From Streptomyces sp. H27-C3 (lineage in GTDB: Bacteria > Actinomycetota > Actinomycetes > Streptomycetales > Streptomycetaceae): 64,000 nucleotides of DNA. Where the stretch lies: the NCBI RefSeq assembly GCF_030063415.1, contig NZ_JASITA010000027.1, positions 47,934 to 111,933 of the forward strand, in the 5' to 3' direction. The position numbers were made by a program, and so were the translations under genes. Shown piece by piece: positions 57,401-64,000 of the stretch. The notes beneath the pieces are model-generated. The model had not been told where the DNA came from and did not search any database. It was given only the letters and a program-made list of their open reading frames with translations. Every line of letters starts with the position of its first letter. Position 1 is the first letter of the stretch.

Positions 57401-59915
57401 GGATGCCCTCGGTACCCACCTCGCGCGCGACCCTGGTCACCTCGTCGGCGAACGACGACAGCTGGTCGACCATCGTGTTGACGGTCGTCACCAGCTCCAG
57501 GATCTCGCCCTTGGCATCAACGGTGATCTTCTTCGACAGATCGCCCTTGGCGACCGCCGTCGTCACCTCGGCGATGTTGCGCACCTGCGAAGTCAGGTTG
57601 TTCGCCATGAAGTTGACGGACTGGGTCAGATCCTTCCAGGTGCCACTGACACCCTGGACCTCCGCCTGGCCGCCGAGCATGCCCTCGGTGCCCACCTCGC
57701 GGGCCACCCGGGTCACCTGCTCCGCGAAGTTCGACAGCTGGTCGACCATCGTATTGAGGGTGTTCTTGAGCTCCAGGATCTCGCCGCGCGCATCCACGTC
57801 GATCTTCTGCGACAGGTCACCACGGGCGACCGCCGTCGCGACCTGCGCGATGTTACGGACCTGAGCGGTCAGATTCCCGGCCATGCCGTTCACCGAATCG
57901 GTCAGATCACGCCACACACCGGCGACGCCGGGCACCTGCGCCTGACCGCCGAGGCGGCCGTCCGTCCCCACACCCCGGGCCACCCGCGTCACCTGGTCGG
58001 CGAACGAGGACAGCTGATCGACCATCGTGTTGATGGTGTTCTTGAGCTCCAGGATCTCGCCGCGCGCATCCACGTCGATCTTCTGCGACAGGTCACCACG
58101 GGCGACCGCCGTCGTCACCTGAGCGATCTGACGCACCTGCGAAGTCAGATTCCCCGCCATGAAGTTGACGGAGTCGGTCAGTTCCTTCCAGGTGCCGCTG
58201 ACGCCGTCCACCCGGGCCTGGCCGCCGAGGCGGCCCTCCGTTCCCACGTCACGCGCCATGCGCGTCACCTGGTCGGCGAACGAAGACAGCTGGTCCACCA
58301 TCGTGTTCACGGTGTTCTTCAGTTCCAGCATCTCGCCGGAGACATCCACGGTGACCTTCTGCGACAGATCGCCGTTGGCGACCGCCGTCGTCACCTGCGC
58401 GATGTTGCGCACCTGACCGGTGAGGTTGCGGAAGGCCGTGTTCACCGAGTCGGTGAGGTCCTTCCAGGTCCCCGCCGCGCCCGCCACCTGCGCCTGACCG
58501 CCGAGCAGACCCTCGACACCGACCTCGCGCGCCACCCTGGTGACCTCGGAGCCGAAGGACTGGAGCTGGTCCACCATCGTGTTGACAGTGTTCTTCAACT
58601 CCAGCATCTCGCCCGCGACATCGACGGTGACCTTCTGCGACATGTCGCCGTTGGCGACCGCCGTCGTCACCTGCGCGATGTCCCGCACCTGCGTGGTGAG
58701 GTTGCGGAAGACGGTGTTCACCGAGTCGGTGAGGTCCTTCCAGGTCCCCGCCGCGCCCGGCACCTGCGCCTGACCGCCGAGCAGACCCTCGCCGCCGACC
58801 TCGCTCGCGACTCGTGTGACCTCGTCCGCGAACGTACGCAGCGTCTCGGTCATCTGGTTCATGGTCTCGGCGAGCTGGGCGACCTCGCCCCGGGCGCTCA
58901 CCGTCACCTTCCGCGAGAGATCGCCGTTGGCGACCGCCGTGGTCACCTCGGCGATCCCGCGCACCTGCGCCGTCAGGTTTCCGGCCATGAGGTTGACGGA
59001 GTCGGTGAGGTCCTTCCACACGCCGGCCACACCGGGCACCTGGGCCTGCCCGCCCAGTTCGCCCTCGGTACCGACCTCGCGTGCGACGCGGGTGACCTCG
59101 GACGAGAAGGAGGAGAGCTGGTCGACCATCGTGTTGACGGTGTTCTTCAGCTGAAGCATCTCGCCGGCCACATGCACGGTGACCTTGCGTGACAGATCAC
59201 CCTTGGCGACCGCCGTTGTGACGAGAGCAATGTCACGCACCTGAGCCGTGAGCCGGTACGCCATGGTGTTGACCGAATCCGTGAGATCTTTCCACGAACC
59301 GGACATTCCGCGGACCTGGGCCTGACCGCCCAGCTTGCCCTCGGTACCCACTTCCAGGGCGACTCGGGTGACCTCGTCGGTGAAAGCGGAGAGCTGGTCG
59401 ACGAGATTGTTGACCGTGCGTCCGACCTTCAGGAACTCTCCGCGCAGCGGGTGCCCGGAGCCCTCGGCGACCTGCGAGCGCAGTTCCATCCGCTGGTCCA
59501 GATCGCCGTCGGCGACCGCCGAAAGCACCCGTCCGACCTCGGAAACCGGTCGTACGAGATCGTCGACCAACTCGTTCGAGGCATCGATCGCGGTGGCCCA
59601 AGAGCCTTCACAGGCGCCTGTTTCCAGCCGTTCGGCCAGTTTTCCCTCACGCCCGACCATGCGACGCACCCGGGCGATCTCACCGGTCAGATGCAAATTC
59701 CGGTCGGCGACCTCGTTGAAAACGGCCGCAATTTCGGACATCACCCCGTCGCCCGACACCGTCAGGCGCTTACGGAAGTTGCCGTCTCTCATCGTCACCA
59801 GTGCCGCCAGCAGCCTATTCAGGGCCGCTGTGTCCACTTCGGTTGTCCCATTGCTCCGGGACCGTCCGCCTTTTGCGCGCGTAGTTGTGCTCCGCGCGGC
59901 TGCGCCAGACTCCAC
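54423..59915 (-). CDS. osaA: Giant hybrid histidine kinase OsaA-like with ten HAMP repeats
   Basis: A 1830-residue hybrid kinase without a membrane segment. Residues about 184-1104 are ten near-identical HAMP-type repeats of 92 residues; two diverged HAMP-like segments precede them. A GAF domain (about 1125-1290), a coiled-coil, H-box MSHELRTPLNSLL (His near 1364), HATPase (GGTGLGLSIS) and a C-terminal receiver (phospho-Asp near 1760) follow. GTG 59915 has GGGAGGG five bases upstream; the longer frame is rejected because it reads into osaC. OsaA is reported in S. coelicolor as an osmotic-stress kinase partner of OsaB. Confidence 0.88.
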   Translation of the reverse strand: MESGAAARSTTTRAKGGRSRSNGTTEVDTAALNRLLAALVTMRDGNFRKRLTVSGDGVMSEIAAVFNEVADRNLHLTGEIARVRRMVGREGKLAERLETGACEGSWATAIDASNELVDDLVRPVSEVGRVLSAVADGDLDQRMELRSQVAEGSGHPLRGEFLKVGRTVNNLVDQLSAFTDEVTRVALEVGTEGKLGGQAQVRGMSGSWKDLTDSVNTMAYRLTAQVRDIALVTTAVAKGDLSRKVTVHVAGEMLQLKNTVNTMVDQLSSFSSEVTRVAREVGTEGELGGQAQVPGVAGVWKDLTDSVNLMAGNLTAQVRGIAEVTTAVANGDLSRKVTVSARGEVAQLAETMNQMTETLRTFADEVTRVASEVGGEGLLGGQAQVPGAAGTWKDLTDSVNTVFRNLTTQVRDIAQVTTAVANGDMSQKVTVDVAGEMLELKNTVNTMVDQLQSFGSEVTRVAREVGVEGLLGGQAQVAGAAGTWKDLTDSVNTAFRNLTGQVRNIAQVTTAVANGDLSQKVTVDVSGEMLELKNTVNTMVDQLSSFADQVTRMARDVGTEGRLGGQARVDGVSGTWKELTDSVNFMAGNLTSQVRQIAQVTTAVARGDLSQKIDVDARGEILELKNTINTMVDQLSSFADQVTRVARGVGTDGRLGGQAQVPGVAGVWRDLTDSVNGMAGNLTAQVRNIAQVATAVARGDLSQKIDVDARGEILELKNTLNTMVDQLSNFAEQVTRVAREVGTEGMLGGQAEVQGVSGTWKDLTQSVNFMANNLTSQVRNIAEVTTAVAKGDLSKKITVDAKGEILELVTTVNTMVDQLSSFADEVTRVAREVGTEGILGGQARVRGVTGIWKDLSDNVNLMANNLTSQVRNISQVSAAVANGDLTKKVTVEARGEVAQLADTVNTMVTTLSSFADEVTRVAREVGTEGELGGQARVPGVSGTWKDLTESVNSMASNLTGQVRQIAMVTTAIAKGDLTKKIDIDARGEILELKTTINTMVDQLSSFAEQVTRVAREVGTDGQLGGQARVRDVDGTWRDLTESVNEMAGNLTRQVRAIAAVATAVTRGDLNLKIDVDAAGEIQVLQDNINTMIANLRDTTLANKEQDWLKGNLARISGLMQGRRDLDDVASLIMSELTPVVSAQHGAFFLALSRQVAAEVGADADSAYELRMRGSYGYSSGSMPTSFKPGETLIGTAAEEKRTILVDNVPPGYLKISSGLGESPPAHVIVLPVLFEGKVLGVIELASFQPFTQIQKDFLNQIAEMIATSVNTISVNSKTEVLLEQSQELTEQLRERSEELESRQRALQVSNAELEDKAELLAQQNRDIEVKNTEIEEARQVLEERAEQLAVSMRYKSEFLANMSHELRTPLNSLLILAKLLADNAEGNLSPKQVEFAETIHGAGSDLLQLINDILDLSKVEAGKMDVSPTRIALVQLVDYVEASFRPLTAEKGLDFSVRVSPELPATLHTDEQRLLQVLRNLLANAVKFTDTGAVELVIRPASADVPNAIREQLLEAGSLRDADADLIAFSVTDTGIGIAASKMGVIFEAFKQADGTTSRKYGGTGLGLSISREIARLLGGEIHASSEPGRGSTFTLYLPLHPSELPPQGYPQLAPGGLEPLRGSATEDGSLVEALPPVDPDSRSGSSQPGSPGLFRRRRKALGGAGRLPALSAGKSAAAPAEQPSQEPWELMSQSTTPEPRRGIQFNHEKVLIVDDDIRNVFALTSVLEQHGLSVLYAENGREGIEVLEQHDDVTVVLMDIMMPEMDGYATTTAIRRMPQFAGLPIIALTAKAMKGDREKAIEAGASDYVTKPVDPDHLLSVMDQWMRGE
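56604..59364 (-). repeat. Ten tandem 276-bp repeats (HAMP units of osaA)
   Basis: A unit of 276 bases (92 codons) recurs ten times. Each begins VAREVGTEGxLGGQAxVxG and contains WKDLTDSVN, NLTxQVRxIAxVTTAVAxGDLS and NTMVDQLSSFADxVTR. DNA similarity is high enough that the opposite strand stays open for 1359 codons, which I consider an artefact. Strong internal homology could allow unequal recombination. Confidence 0.9.
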
Positions 59916-60191
59916 CGTGTCCCTCCCGCAGGGGTCGACCGTACTCACCGGCTTACGCACCGGGCTTCTCCCGAAGCTTTCCCAGTGTTTCACCCTGGCC
60001 GAACCCGGCCATAACAGTTCGGCAGCTTCGCACACCCTCCCCGCACCTTGAGGGCGGAAACACTGGTGACCGGCATCCGCACGGACTGCGAAGGTAAGTA
60101 ACCTGGCATCCGGCTGTCCAGCCGCCCCGGTCCGCCCGGCGGGGGCGGTGACGTGAGATCCACCACCGGGCACCGGAGGGGCGGGCCGACC

Positions 60192-62855
60192 ATGGCAGAA
60201 CCGGGCGTCGAGACACGAACGAGGAGTGTTGTGATCACCGCGCGGGCCGCTGCCAGCTTCGACCCTGTCGGGCGGTCGGTCGCGACCGCCCGTGCTTTTG
60301 TGCGGGACACCCTTCAGGGGTGGGGCTATTCCGACATCGTGGACGACGCGGTCGTTCTGACCAGCGAGCTGGTCACCAACGCGGTGGTGCACGCGGGCAC
60401 CACCGCCGACGTGCTCTGTCTGCGTACGGAAGACGGCGTACGCGTCGAGGTGGCCGACCGCTACCCCGAGCGCGAGGTGCCCCTCCAGGGGACCCCCCAG
60501 CACTTCGGCAGCCCCGACCGCGAAGGCGGCCGCGGCCTCCTGCTCTGCGCCGCCCTCGCCTCCCGCTGGGGCGTCGAGTACGCGCCCAGCACCAAGCAGG
60601 TCTGGTTCCAACTCGACCTCCCAGACCGCCCCGTGGGTATACGCTCCGCCGGCCCCGTGCTCCCCGTCGAGCTGCTCCCGGTCGCCGACGGCCGGGTGCG
60701 CGTCGCCGTCGTCCAGATCGACCGCGCCGGCGCCATCCGCGCCTGGAACGAGGACGCGGACGAGCTCTTCGGTTACGACGCCGAGCAGGTCACCGGCAAG
60801 CAGCTCACCGACTTCGCCGCCTGGCCGCACACCCCCGGCATCGCCACCGGCATCGCCGACGCCCTCCAGCTGTCCCGCTGGGAGGGCAGTTACGGCATCC
60901 GCAGCTCCGACGGCCGCGTCATCGCCGTCTACGCGTCCCATCTGCGGGTCCGGGACGTGAACGGCGAGCCGTCCACGGTCTGTCTGCTGGTGCGCGACGC
61001 GGAGCGCGCCGTCATCCAGTCCCCCCAGCGCACCCCCACGGACACCCCAGGCGGCGGGCTCACGGACAGCCGTGCGGCGGACCCCTTCGAGGTCTTCATC
61101 GGCTCACCCGCCCCCGACGACCTCGACGGCCTGCTCCAGCGGACCGTGGAGCGCGCCCGCGACATGCTCGACGCCGACTCCGCGTTCCTGCTGCTCGCCA
61201 CCGACGACGAGACGGAGCTGGAGGTACGGGCCACCACCGGCCTGCCCTCCGCCCGCCAGCGCTTCGCCCGCGTCCCCGTGGAGGCCGGTACCGGCCGCTA
61301 CGGCTCCGCCAGGATGCCCGCCGTCCACGAGGACCTCACGGCCGTCCCCGGCGCCGTACCGCTCCTCAACGGCACCGGCATGCGCTCCGTCGTCACCGTC
61401 CCCCTCAAGGTCGAGGGCCGCCTCACCGGGTCCCTCGGCGTCGCCGCCGAGGCGGCCGGCCGCTACTCCAACGAGGAGGCGCTGCGCCTGCAGTTCGCGG
61501 CCGACCGCATCGCGCTGGCCGTCGAGTCCGCGCGACTGGGCGAGCTGGAGCGACTGCGCCGCGGTTCGCTCTCGTTCCTCGTCGAGGCTTCCGACCTCCT
61601 CGCAGGCACCCTCGACCGCGACCAGACCCTCGCGCTGATGGCCCAGATGACGGTGCCCACGCTCGCCACCTGGTGCGCCGTCTACACCATCGCCGACCAG
61701 TCCTCCGAGCCGTATCTCTCCTATGTGCTCCACGAGGACGAGGAACGCATCGACGGGCTCAAGGCCCTGCTGTCCAAGATCGCCCCGCCGGATCCGGTAC
61801 CGACGCCGGGCGCCCGCATCTGGACCGCCCCGAGCGAAGCGGCCCACCAATCCGCGCTCCGTACGTCCATGCGCAGTCTCGGCCTGGGCTCCACCCCACA
61901 GCTCGGCTCGGGCATCGGCACCACGCTCGCCACCGCGGCCGCGGTCGGCGGCGAGACCGTCGTCCTGCCACTGGTCGCCCGCAACCGCGTCATCGGCATG
62001 CTCACCCTCGGCAAGCCCACCGACGACCACTTCCGCCAGGAGATCCTGGAGCTCGCCGAGGACCTCTCCCGCCGTGCCGCGCTCGCCCTCGACAACGCGC
62101 GCCTGTACTCCGAACGCATGGCCATCAGCCAGTCCCTCCAGCGCAGCCTGCTGCCGCCCGAACTGCCGCACGTCCCGAACGTCGAGGTCGAGGTCATCTA
62201 CCGCGCGGCGGGCGAGGGCAATGAGGTCGGCGGCGACTTCTACGACCTCTTCCCGATCCGCGACGGGGCGTACGGCTTCGCCATCGGCGACGTCTGCGGT
62301 ACGGGCCCGGAGGCGGCAGCCGTCACCGGCCTCGCCCGCCACGCACTGCGCCTGCTCGCCCGCGAGGGCTTCTCCGGTCCTGCCGTCCTGGAGCGCCTCA
62401 ACGCGGCGATCCTCGACGAGGGAGCCCGCAGCCGCTTCCTGACGCTTCTGTACGGGGAGTTGTGGCCCCAGGAGGACGGCAGCTCCATCCTCAAGATCGT
62501 CTGCGCGGGTCACCCGCTGCCGCTGCGCCTGCGCCAGGACGGCTCGGTCGAGGCCGCCGCCGAACCGCAGCCGCTGCTGGGCGTCATGGAAGACCTGGAG
62601 CTGTACGAGCAGACTGTCACCCTGGACCCCGGCGACGTGCTCCTGTGCGTCACCGACGGCGTCACCGAGCGCCGTGAGGGCACCCGCATGCTCGGCGACG
62701 ACGGCCTGGCCGATGTCCTGGCGACCTGCACGGGCCTGACGGCCGGCGCGGTGGCCGCCCGCATCCTGCGCGCCGTCGAGCGCTTCGCCGCTGAACCGGC
62801 CTCCGACGACATGGCCATCCTCGCCATGCGGGTCCCCGAACTGCACGCCCAGTAA
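60192..62855 (+). CDS. osaC: Multidomain RsbW-like kinase/PP2C phosphatase OsaC-like
   Basis: An 887-residue soluble protein. Domains in order: RsbW-type HATPase (about 15-135; ELVTNAVVHAGT, EGGRGLLLCAALASRWGVEY), PAS (about 165-275; AIRAWNEDADELFGYDAEQVTGKQL), two GAF regions (about 300-460 and 470-640) and a C-terminal SpoIIE/PP2C phosphatase (about 665-880; GGDFYDLFPI, GDVCGTGPEAA, TDGVTERRE, SDDMAIL). This is the layout of S. coelicolor OsaC, which modulates the osmotic-stress sigma factor SigB. ATG 60192 is used; GTG 60231 after GAGGAG is an alternative. It is divergent from osaA. Confidence 0.88.
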   Translation: MAEPGVETRTRSVVITARAAASFDPVGRSVATARAFVRDTLQGWGYSDIVDDAVVLTSELVTNAVVHAGTTADVLCLRTEDGVRVEVADRYPEREVPLQGTPQHFGSPDREGGRGLLLCAALASRWGVEYAPSTKQVWFQLDLPDRPVGIRSAGPVLPVELLPVADGRVRVAVVQIDRAGAIRAWNEDADELFGYDAEQVTGKQLTDFAAWPHTPGIATGIADALQLSRWEGSYGIRSSDGRVIAVYASHLRVRDVNGEPSTVCLLVRDAERAVIQSPQRTPTDTPGGGLTDSRAADPFEVFIGSPAPDDLDGLLQRTVERARDMLDADSAFLLLATDDETELEVRATTGLPSARQRFARVPVEAGTGRYGSARMPAVHEDLTAVPGAVPLLNGTGMRSVVTVPLKVEGRLTGSLGVAAEAAGRYSNEEALRLQFAADRIALAVESARLGELERLRRGSLSFLVEASDLLAGTLDRDQTLALMAQMTVPTLATWCAVYTIADQSSEPYLSYVLHEDEERIDGLKALLSKIAPPDPVPTPGARIWTAPSEAAHQSALRTSMRSLGLGSTPQLGSGIGTTLATAAAVGGETVVLPLVARNRVIGMLTLGKPTDDHFRQEILELAEDLSRRAALALDNARLYSERMAISQSLQRSLLPPELPHVPNVEVEVIYRAAGEGNEVGGDFYDLFPIRDGAYGFAIGDVCGTGPEAAAVTGLARHALRLLAREGFSGPAVLERLNAAILDEGARSRFLTLLYGELWPQEDGSSILKIVCAGHPLPLRLRQDGSVEAAAEPQPLLGVMEDLELYEQTVTLDPGDVLLCVTDGVTERREGTRMLGDDGLADVLATCTGLTAGAVAARILRAVERFAAEPASDDMAILAMRVPELHAQ

Positions 62856-62879
62856 GCCCCCCGGGGCCGACGGGTACGC

Positions 62880-62911
62880 GAAAGGCCCCCGCCAACAGGC
62901 GGGGGCCTTTC
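62880..62911 (+). terminator. Terminator of osaC
   Basis: A perfect 14-bp stem, GAAAGGCCCCCGCC with GGCGGGGGCCTTTC, around a 4-base loop, 25 bases after the osaC stop. Symmetry means it could also stop the tRNA-Thr transcript. Confidence 0.85.
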
Positions 62912-62917
62912 GTTGTG

Positions 62918-62990
62918 AGCCCCAATACGGAATCGAACCGTAGACCTTCTCCTTACCATGGAGACGCTCTACCGACTGAGCTATTGGGGC
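62918..62990 (-). tRNA. tRNA-Thr (GGT anticodon)
   Basis: A complete 73-base cloverleaf on the minus strand. Acceptor stem GCCCCAA / TTGGGGC, D-arm GCTC...GAGC, anticodon stem TCTCC/GGAGA with loop ATGGTAA giving anticodon GGT, and T-arm TACGG TTCGATT CCGTA. The CCA end is not encoded. Confidence 0.95.
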
Positions 62991-63101
62991 CTGTTGCTCT
63001 GTGGCAACGGGATAGATCATACCCGAGTTTGCGCGCGTTTCGAAACCGCCCGTTCCTCCGGACCGCCCCCTCCGCCCCGGCCACCATGCCGGGCAGAGCC
63101 C

Positions 63102-63782
63102 TCAGAAGGCGGGCTGAAGAAGTCCCCCGAGCGCGTTGCACGCCGACACGACGCGCTGGAGGTCACGCCGCGAGAGCCCGCCGCCGACCGGCAGCGCCAG
63201 AGTCTCGTCCGCGGCGCGTTCGGTCTCGGGCAGACAGACCTCCTGCCGAAATCCCGGCAGCCGGTGCACGGGCGTCTTCACGGGCACCTGGCAGTCCACA
63301 CCCTTGCGCCGCACAGCACGCGCGAACGCGTCACGGTCGGGCCGCCCATTGCCGGGGACCCGCACGACGTACCGCTGATACGTGTGCCCTGCGCGAGCCA
63401 CCGGAGTCCGCACTCCGGTCAGCCGCTCGTCGAAGTACGCGGCCTGGGCCCGCCGTTGTACCAACGCGCTCCCCTCGACGCCGGGCGCATCGGGGCGCTC
63501 CGACACCAGGAGCCCATGCCGGCGCCCCAGCTCCTGAAGCCATCCCAGGTCTGCCGGACAGCCGAATCGAGGTACGACCACAACAGCCGCTGTGCGCGAC
63601 GTCACGGCGGCAGCAGCGGCCCCCGCATCCAGACAGTAGCTGTCCGGGTCGATGTCCACGAACACCGGCAGTGCCCGCACGGCGAGCACCGCCTCTGTCA
63701 CCTCGACGTTCCCATAAGCCGACACGATGACCTCGTCGCCGGCACCGACACCCGCGGACTTCAGCATTCCGATCGTCCCCAT
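63102..63782 (-). CDS. Shortened DegT/DnrJ-type aminotransferase-like protein
   Basis: A protein of about 226 residues; full enzymes have about 370. It keeps the central part (VGAGDEVIVSAYGNVEVTEAVLAVRALPVFVDIDPDSY) and a C-terminal piece (TYQRYVVRVPG, VDCQVPVKTPVH). The N-terminal ~50 residues and the stretch with the PLP-binding Lys (SF-x-K motif) are missing. It may be a degenerate or repurposed protein. ATG 63782 or 63767 is possible; neither has a strong ribosome binding site. It lies between tRNA-Thr and the 5S rRNA terminator. Confidence 0.6.
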   Translation of the reverse strand: MGTIGMLKSAGVGAGDEVIVSAYGNVEVTEAVLAVRALPVFVDIDPDSYCLDAGAAAAAVTSRTAAVVVVPRFGCPADLGWLQELGRRHGLLVSERPDAPGVEGSALVQRRAQAAYFDERLTGVRTPVARAGHTYQRYVVRVPGNGRPDRDAFARAVRRKGVDCQVPVKTPVHRLPGFRQEVCLPETERAADETLALPVGGGLSRRDLQRVVSACNALGGLLQPAF

Positions 63783-63829
63783 ACCTCGGAATCGTGGTCG
63801 CACAACGTGAACAGCAAGTGACAGGGCAT

Positions 63830-63870
63830 AAAAAAACGCTGGTCCCAGAACCGAAGTTCTGGGACCAGCG
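63830..63870 (-). terminator. Terminator of the rRNA operon
   Basis: On the minus strand a 14-bp stem, CGCTGGTCCCAGAA with TTCTGGGACCAGCG, around a short CTTCGG loop is followed by a run of T (63830-63836). It lies just downstream of 5S rRNA, a textbook intrinsic terminator. Confidence 0.92.
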
Positions 63871-63880
63871 TTGAATAATT

Positions 63881-63999
63881 GTTCGGCGGCGTCCTACTCT
63901 CCCACAGGGTCCCCCCTGCAGTACCATCGGCGCTGAAAGGCTTAGCTTCCGGGTTCGAAATGTAACCGGGCGTTTCCCTAACGCTATGACCACCGAAAC
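63881..63999 (-). rRNA. rrf: 5S rRNA
   Basis: On the minus strand the sequence starts GTTTCGGTGGTCATAGCG and contains AACCCGGAAGCTAAGCC and GTACTGCAGGGGGG, then GGGAGAGTAGGACGCCGCC, the actinomycete 5S rRNA. It reaches the last bases of the window. 23S and 16S rRNA should lie beyond the right edge, upstream on this strand. Confidence 0.95.
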
Positions 64000-64000
64000 A

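Noticed and set aside
55113..59192. 1359-codon open frame antisense to osaA
   Set aside because: It exists because the repeated, GC-biased HAMP units keep the opposite strand free of stops. It has no recognisable domain and no ribosome binding site, and osaA has clear domains.
59916..60941. Extension of osaA to 2172 codons
   Set aside because: It would run across the divergent osaC gene. GTG 59915 has a strong ribosome binding site.
61104..63020. 638-codon minus-strand frame under osaC
   Set aside because: It is antisense to a gene with clear kinase and phosphatase motifs and runs through the terminator and tRNA. It is a composition artefact.

Overview
High G+C content, GTG/TTG starts, stop-start overlaps and gene content point to a Streptomyces (or close relative) chromosome. 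About 48 kb is a conserved core block: miaA, miaB, a GluRK/GluABCD glutamate system, recA-recX, an Lhr-type helicase, a Nei-type glycosylase, clgR-cinA-pgsA-rimO, a RodZ-like gene, ftsK, osaB/osaA/osaC, a tRNA-Thr and a 5S rRNA. The order matches what I recall of S. coelicolor SCO5791 down to about SCO5745. That comparison is from memory, not a search.

Bases 1-15900 look like an accessory island ending beside miaA. In Streptomyces dapF normally lies downstream of miaA, so the island appears to be inserted there; its left end is outside the window and no integrase is visible. The plus-strand part (1-11796) is a tight run of genes: DUF317 paralogs, small unknown proteins, a VirD4/TraG-like DNA-transfer ATPase, a PP-loop (PAPS-reductase-like) protein coupled to a DNA C5-cytosine methyltransferase, and a protein with two DnaB-N-like modules but no helicase domain. 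The minus-strand part (11906-15589) carries a BsuBI/PstI-type restriction-modification pair and a DUF5655 protein with a nuclease-like N-terminal region, so it has a defence character.

15927-20446 holds tRNA-modification genes (miaA, miaB) around small conserved genes. 20445-27317 holds a TAXI-type binding protein, the GluR-GluK two-component system and the divergent gluABCD glutamate ABC importer. 27424-30227 contains an FAD monooxygenase, then a cysteine-rich leader peptide, a cysteine dioxygenase and a rhodanese. The end of the leader is complementary to the ribosome binding site of the dioxygenase. 30324-31595 is an unusual in-frame fusion of an ArsR-type DNA-binding N-terminus to part of an FtsX-like ABC permease.

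31911-35385 has recX, recA (with a PafBC-type promoter and a LexA-like box), an AI-2E family membrane protein and a DUF3046 gene. 35465-45388 has a terpenoid-cyclase-fold-like protein, azlD/azlC with an AraC regulator, lhr, a C-rich tandem-repeat spacer, a Nei-type glycosylase, an SDR and a small membrane protein. 45486-54178 has dps, clgR, cinA, pgsA, rimO, rodZ-like, ftsK and osaB. 54423-62855 has the giant soluble hybrid kinase OsaA (ten HAMP-type repeats) and the divergent OsaC (RsbW-like kinase, PAS, GAF, PP2C phosphatase), the osmotic-stress signalling set. The window ends with tRNA-Thr, a shortened DegT-type aminotransferase gene, a strong terminator and the 5S rRNA of an rRNA operon entering from the right.
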